Assembly (NCBI GenBank): GCA_017302575.1
Contig: JAFLDD010000001.1
Location: 310,001-374,000, forward strand
DNA: 64,000 nt
From: Alphaproteobacteria bacterium
Lineage (GTDB): Bacteria > Pseudomonadota > Alphaproteobacteria > Rickettsiales > UBA3002
Reading direction: 5' to 3'
Shown: positions 60,758 to 64,000 of the stretch, one piece after another
Numbering within the stretch: the stretch's first letter is position 1
How the letters are laid out: the number at the start of each line of letters is the position of its first letter
Notes under the pieces: generated by a model
What the model was told of the DNA's origin: nothing
Databases searched by the model: none
What the model saw: the letters and a program-made list of their open reading frames with translations, nothing else
Translations under genes and position numbers: made by a program

Positions 60758-62021
60758 GGATCGCATATTTACTAACCTCTACGGCCTTCATGATTGGACA
60801 TTGAAGGGTGCTAAAGCGCGTGGCGATTGGAGCAACACGAAAGAAATCCTCTCGTGGGGTCGTGATAAGATTATTGAGGAAGTGAAAGCCTCTGGCCTCC
60901 GTGGCCGTGGTGGTGCGGGCTTCTCGACGGGTATGAAATGGTCGTTTATGCCGAAAGTTTCGGACGGTCGTCCAGCGTATTTGGTCGTGAATGCGGATGA
61001 GGGCGAGCCAGGTACTTGCAAAGACCGTGACATGATGCGCCATGACCCACACAAGCTTATCGAAGGCTGCCTAATTGGTGGTTTCGCGATTGGTGCTGTG
61101 GCGGCCTATATTTATATTCGTGGTGAATTCCGCGAAGAGGGCGACAGGCTGGAACATGCGATTCGTGAAGCGAATGAAGCGGGCTTCTTGGGTAAGAATG
61201 CTTGTGGTTCGGGTTATGATTTCCAAGTCTATGTGCATCGTGGTTCGGGCGCGTATATTTGCGGTGAAGAGACCGCGCTTATCGAGTCACTCGAAGGTAA
61301 AAAGGGCCAACCCCGACTGAAACCGCCATTCCCAGCCGCTATGGGTGTGTGGGGCTGCCCAACGACGGTGAACAACGTGGAGTCGATTGCCGTAGTGCCG
61401 ACTATTTTGCGTCGTGGTGCAAGCTGGTTCGCGGGTATTGGCCGCCCGAATAATACGGGCACAAAAGTATTTTGTATCTCTGGCCACGTGAACAACCCTT
61501 GCAACGTCGAAGAGGCGATGAGCATTCCGCTCAAAGAACTCATCGAAAAACATGCAGGCGGTGTGCGTGGCGGGTGGGACAATCTGCTGGCGATTATCCC
61601 CGGTGGTTCTTCGGTTCCGCTCTTGCCGAAAGAAATTTGCGAAACAGTGTTGATGGATTTTGATTCGTTGCGCGAGCAGCGTTCGGGTTTGGGTACGGCG
61701 GCCGTGATTGTGATGGATAAATCGACCGATATTGTGAAAGCCATCGCGCGCCTTTCGAAGTTTTATACGCATGAGTCATGCGGCCAATGCACGCCGTGCC
61801 GCGAAGGCACAGGCTGGCTGTGGCGGATGATGGAGCGCATGGTAACAGGTGAAGCCAAGCGCGAAGATATCGACCATATGCTGGATGTGGCGGGTCGTAT
61901 CGAAGGTCACACGATTTGCGCATTGGGTGACGCGGCGGCATGGCCTGTTCAGGGCCTCGTGCGCCATTTCCGTGGCGAAATCGAACGCCGTATCGACGAA
62001 TTCTCACGGAGGGCTGCGTGA
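60744..62021 (+). CDS. nuoF: NADH-quinone oxidoreductase subunit F
   Basis: The NADH- and FMN-binding subunit of complex I, 425 residues from ATG 60744 (AAGGAG upstream). [20 protein letters not shown] and [21 protein letters not shown] bind FMN and [17 protein letters not shown] lies in the SLBB part; [12 protein letters not shown] and the later Cys in [13 protein letters not shown] ligate cluster N3. The end EFSRRAA is duplicated in a relic at 62273-62329. The stop overlaps the next gene as GTGA. Confidence 0.98.
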   Translation: MLSDKDRIFTNLYGLHDWTLKGAKARGDWSNTKEILSWGRDKIIEEVKASGLRGRGGAGFSTGMKWSFMPKVSDGRPAYLVVNADEGEPGTCKDRDMMRHDPHKLIEGCLIGGFAIGAVAAYIYIRGEFREEGDRLEHAIREANEAGFLGKNACGSGYDFQVYVHRGSGAYICGEETALIESLEGKKGQPRLKPPFPAAMGVWGCPTTVNNVESIAVVPTILRRGASWFAGIGRPNNTGTKVFCISGHVNNPCNVEEAMSIPLKELIEKHAGGVRGGWDNLLAIIPGGSSVPLLPKEICETVLMDFDSLREQRSGLGTAAVIVMDKSTDIVKAIARLSKFYTHESCGQCTPCREGTGWLWRMMERMVTGEAKREDIDHMLDVAGRIEGHTICALGDAAAWPVQGLVRHFRGEIERRIDEFSRRAA

Positions 62022-62269
62022 GAAAGTTACTTATTGTTTTGCTGGCTATTCTGCCCTTACAGGCGAGTGCTTATGGATACGATTGCGAGAGTTCCATAGA
62101 TTCTTATAATACCGCTATTAATGACGTATCCTATGCTTTGAAACGTTACACAAATTGTCTAAGCTCAAGCCAAGGTAGGGATGACTGCAGCTATGAATTT
62201 CGAAAAGTGAAATACGCGCAAGATGCAATTGAAAGCGGTGTTTCAGATATTAGTTCGCATTGTGAGTAA
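62018..62269 (+). CDS. Small exported protein after nuoF
   Basis: An 83-residue precursor starting at GTG 62018 (GGAGGG five bases upstream inside nuoF). The signal peptide [18 protein letters not shown] is followed by a 65-residue mature part with four Cys (YDCE, TNCL, DDCSYE, SSHCE) and helical sequence; two disulfides are plausible. The size and four-Cys pattern resemble small periplasmic proteins, but no family is recognised. AT-rich compared with nuoF. Confidence 0.74.
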   Translation: MRKLLIVLLAILPLQASAYGYDCESSIDSYNTAINDVSYALKRYTNCLSSSQGRDDCSYEFRKVKYAQDAIESGVSDISSHCE

Positions 62270-62272
62270 ATT

Positions 62273-62329
62273 ATGCCCTTAATGAAAATAAATAGTCAGG
62301 AAGTTGAGTTCTCGCGGAGGGCAGCATGA
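62273..62329 (+). pseudogene. 18-codon relic: nuoG head fused to nuoF tail
   Basis: The mini-frame reads MPLMKINSQEVEF followed by SRRAA and a stop. The first part matches the nuoG start [13 protein letters not shown] (nine of 13 identical), and EFSRRAA is the exact end of NuoF. The bases around the joint (GAGTTCTCGCGGAGGGCAGC) match the nuoF end (GAATTCTCACGGAGGGCTGC) at 17 of 20 positions. The joint falls at GAATTC, which occurs in both genes. It therefore records recombination between nuoG's start and nuoF's end. It keeps a coupled ATGA with the next gene. Confidence 0.88.
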
Positions 62330-62907
62330 GCTTCATGAGGTTATTCAGCGCAATTGTGGCAGCGCTGCTCTTTGTGACAGCAATCGTCTATGGGGGCGTT
62401 TACCTCTGGGCGCAATCGATTAGCGAGAATGATATAGAAGCCATGCTCGCTAAAATGGAAGAATCGCAAACACAAGTAATTGAATCCTTAGAAAAAGCCG
62501 CGATTGCCTCACAGGAAAAACATGAAAAAGAAATTAAACAACGTAACCAAGAATTTGCAATTAAGTTAAAAGAAAAGCAAGGGTTCCTTAGGAGTTTCTC
62601 CATAACGAACGCGCGCCGAGTCAGCCCAACAGATGACTATCAAGAACGCTATCTGGCACAGTTTGAAAATCACTCGCCTAAAACTGTTATTTCCATTCAA
62701 TTTCAAGTAACTTACCTAAACGAAAAAAACGAAATGGTCGATACTAATACGCTTACGATGTATATTGATCCACCATTGGGTGTTGCGGCTGGGGGAGCGG
62801 GAGTATTGCAATGGTGGCGTTCTGTGAAAGAAAAAGATTCTGCCATAAAGCATCCGCTTGCAAGGCATGTTGATGTGAAACTGATTGATGTGAAAGTGGT
62901 TGATTAA
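62326..62907 (+). CDS. Hypothetical membrane-anchored protein before nuoG
   Basis: A 193-residue protein with one membrane helix (about 6-28), a long charged coiled coil (about 35-85, [35 protein letters not shown]) and a compact beta-rich C-terminal domain ([34 protein letters not shown]). No family is recognised. The start ATG overlaps the stop of the relic mini-frame as ATGA, mirroring the GTGA link between nuoF and the gene at 62018. It is AT-rich and ends one base before nuoG. Confidence 0.76.
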   Translation: MSFMRLFSAIVAALLFVTAIVYGGVYLWAQSISENDIEAMLAKMEESQTQVIESLEKAAIASQEKHEKEIKQRNQEFAIKLKEKQGFLRSFSITNARRVSPTDDYQERYLAQFENHSPKTVISIQFQVTYLNEKNEMVDTNTLTMYIDPPLGVAAGGAGVLQWWRSVKEKDSAIKHPLARHVDVKLIDVKVVD

Positions 62908-62908
62908 T

Positions 62909-64000
62909 ATGCCGATGATGAGAATAGATGGTCAGGAAGTGGAATTCACCGCAGGCGAGTCGGTGATTCAGGTCTGTGATCGTATTGGTGTCGAGATTCC
63001 GCGTTTTTGTTATCACGAGAAGCTGCATATTGCGGGCAACTGCCGTATGTGCCTTGTTGAAGTGAAGCCTGGGCCGCCAAAGCCACAAGCATCATGCGCC
63101 TTGCCATGTGCCGAAAATATGGAAGTGAACACCAAGTCACCCATGGTGAAGAAGGCGCGGGAAGGGGTGATGGAGTTTTTGCTCATCAACCACCCGCTCG
63201 ATTGCCCAATATGTGACCAAGGTGGTGAGTGTGACTTGCAAGACCAAGCCATGGCCTATGGTACGGGCAAAAGCCGCTATCACGAGCATAAGCGCGCCGT
63301 GGAAGACAAATATATGGGGCCGCTCATTAAGCCACATATGACGCGCTGTATTCATTGTACGCGCTGTATTCGCTTCGTGGAAGACGTGGCGGGCGTGCCA
63401 GAGCTTGGCGCGATTGGCCGTGGTGAGCATATGGAAATCACCAGCTATCTCGAAAAAGCGCTGACCTCGGAAGTGTCGGCGAATGTGATTGACCTTTGCC
63501 CCGTTGGTGCGTTGACCAGCAAGCCCTACGCGTTCCATGCTCGCCCGTGGGAAGTGAAAAAAACTGAATCAATCGACGTGATGGATGCGGTGGGTAGTAA
63601 TATCCGCATCGACGCACGTGGTGAGGCAGTGCTGCGTATTTTGCCGCGCCTGAATGAGGAAGTGAACGAGGATTGGATTTCAGACAAAACGCGCTATGCG
63701 TGTGATGCGCTCAAGACCCAGCGCCTTGACAAGCCATACGTTCGCAAAAATGGTAAATTGCAGCCTGCGTCGTGGGACGAGGCATTGAGCGTGGTTGCCG
63801 AAAAATTGAAAACACTGAAGCCAGAGCAGACAGCCGCGATTGCAGGTAACCTTGCGGACGTGGAAAGCATGTTTGCGCTGAAGCAACTCATGGCGGGCGC
63901 GCATCTTGAGTGCCGCCAAGACGGTGCGAAGGTGGATGCTTCGGATCGCGGCGCCTACATCATGAATACGCCGATTGCAGAACTCGAAACGGCGGATGTG
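62909..64000 (+). CDS. nuoG: NADH-quinone oxidoreductase subunit G (cut by window edge)
   Basis: The open frame begins at ATG 62909 and runs off the right edge after 364 residues. It opens [19 protein letters not shown]; the [2Fe-2S] ligands lie in IPRFCYHE and [10 protein letters not shown] with Cys in ASCALPC. The His-Cys [4Fe-4S] site is in [17 protein letters not shown], followed by [12 protein letters not shown] and [10 protein letters not shown] ([4Fe-4S] N4/N6b-type). A molybdopterin-oxidoreductase-like domain starts around 230. Only the N-terminal half is visible. Confidence 0.97.
   Translation, partial: MPMMRIDGQEVEFTAGESVIQVCDRIGVEIPRFCYHEKLHIAGNCRMCLVEVKPGPPKPQASCALPCAENMEVNTKSPMVKKAREGVMEFLLINHPLDCPICDQGGECDLQDQAMAYGTGKSRYHEHKRAVEDKYMGPLIKPHMTRCIHCTRCIRFVEDVAGVPELGAIGRGEHMEITSYLEKALTSEVSANVIDLCPVGALTSKPYAFHARPWEVKKTESIDVMDAVGSNIRIDARGEAVLRILPRLNEEVNEDWISDKTRYACDALKTQRLDKPYVRKNGKLQPASWDEALSVVAEKLKTLKPEQTAAIAGNLADVESMFALKQLMAGAHLECRQDGAKVDASDRGAYIMNTPIAELETADV

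Noticed and set aside
1..64000. CRISPR arrays, rRNA genes, insertion sequences
   Set aside because: No regularly spaced repeats, no rRNA-like sequence and no transposase or integrase frame were found on either strand.

Overview
The window comes from a compact alphaproteobacterial chromosome. The evidence is the flgF-flgG-flgA-flgH block facing fliL-fliM-(DUF6468-like)-motE, single-gene (unfused) nuo genes in the order A-B-C-D-E-F-G, a groES-groEL pair, and one-copy housekeeping genes (era-recO, parC, hemB, trpS, map, hup). Genus cannot be fixed from the sequence; a free-living or predatory lineage of the Micavibrio/Rhodospirillales type would fit, but that is inference. Genes are tightly packed: many neighbours share stop/start codons (ATGA, GTGA, TAATG) and several convergent pairs overlap at their ends. 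No gene-free stretch exceeds about 300 bases.

Layout. 1-5.3 kb: end-truncated MscS-type channel, ammonium transporter amtB, then a minus-strand unit of glycosyltransferase 9, periplasmic solute-binding protein and sensor histidine kinase. 5.3-13 kb: secreted protein of unknown function, tRNA-Ser, lone PhoU-like protein, COG2509 flavoprotein, an AT-rich AlbA_2 gene, nhaA and a YbdK-type carboxylate-amine ligase. 13-18.5 kb: era-recO, a hypothetical membrane protein, parC. 18.6-24.6 kb: a minus-strand cluster of three paralogous membrane proteins, a degenerate histidine kinase and a small protein. 24.7-31 kb: groESL, family-5 uracil-DNA glycosylase, several small hypotheticals, trpS. 31-42.3 kb: a fourth possible paralog, hemB, BMP lipoprotein-type receptor, aminopeptidase P, Na+/H+ antiporter, UvrD-type helicase, GNAT, D-Ala-D-Ala carboxypeptidase. 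42.4-49 kb: flagellar genes. 49-54.5 kb: tRNA-Leu, FAD oxidoreductase, MoCF-domain protein, map, SDR, hup, tRNA-Val, tRNA-Asp. 55.2-64 kb: a nuo operon that runs off the right edge and carries six non-nuo genes between nuoC and nuoG.

The most interesting signal is a candidate phosphate-starvation (Pho) regulon of undescribed membrane proteins. Four promoters (before the genes at 14828, 23123, 24578 and 31067) share the same layout: two half-sites of the form TTCAY/GTCAC spaced 11 bases apart, followed 21-22 bases later by a TA-rich -10 box. Three of the four lead into the paralogous membrane-protein family. The operon behind two of them ends in a histidine kinase that has lost its phospho-accepting histidine, the catalytic Asn of its N box and its G1 box. 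A second notable signal is an 18-codon relic at 62273-62329 that fuses the head of nuoG to the tail of nuoF. It records the unequal recombination by which extra genes were probably added inside the nuo operon.
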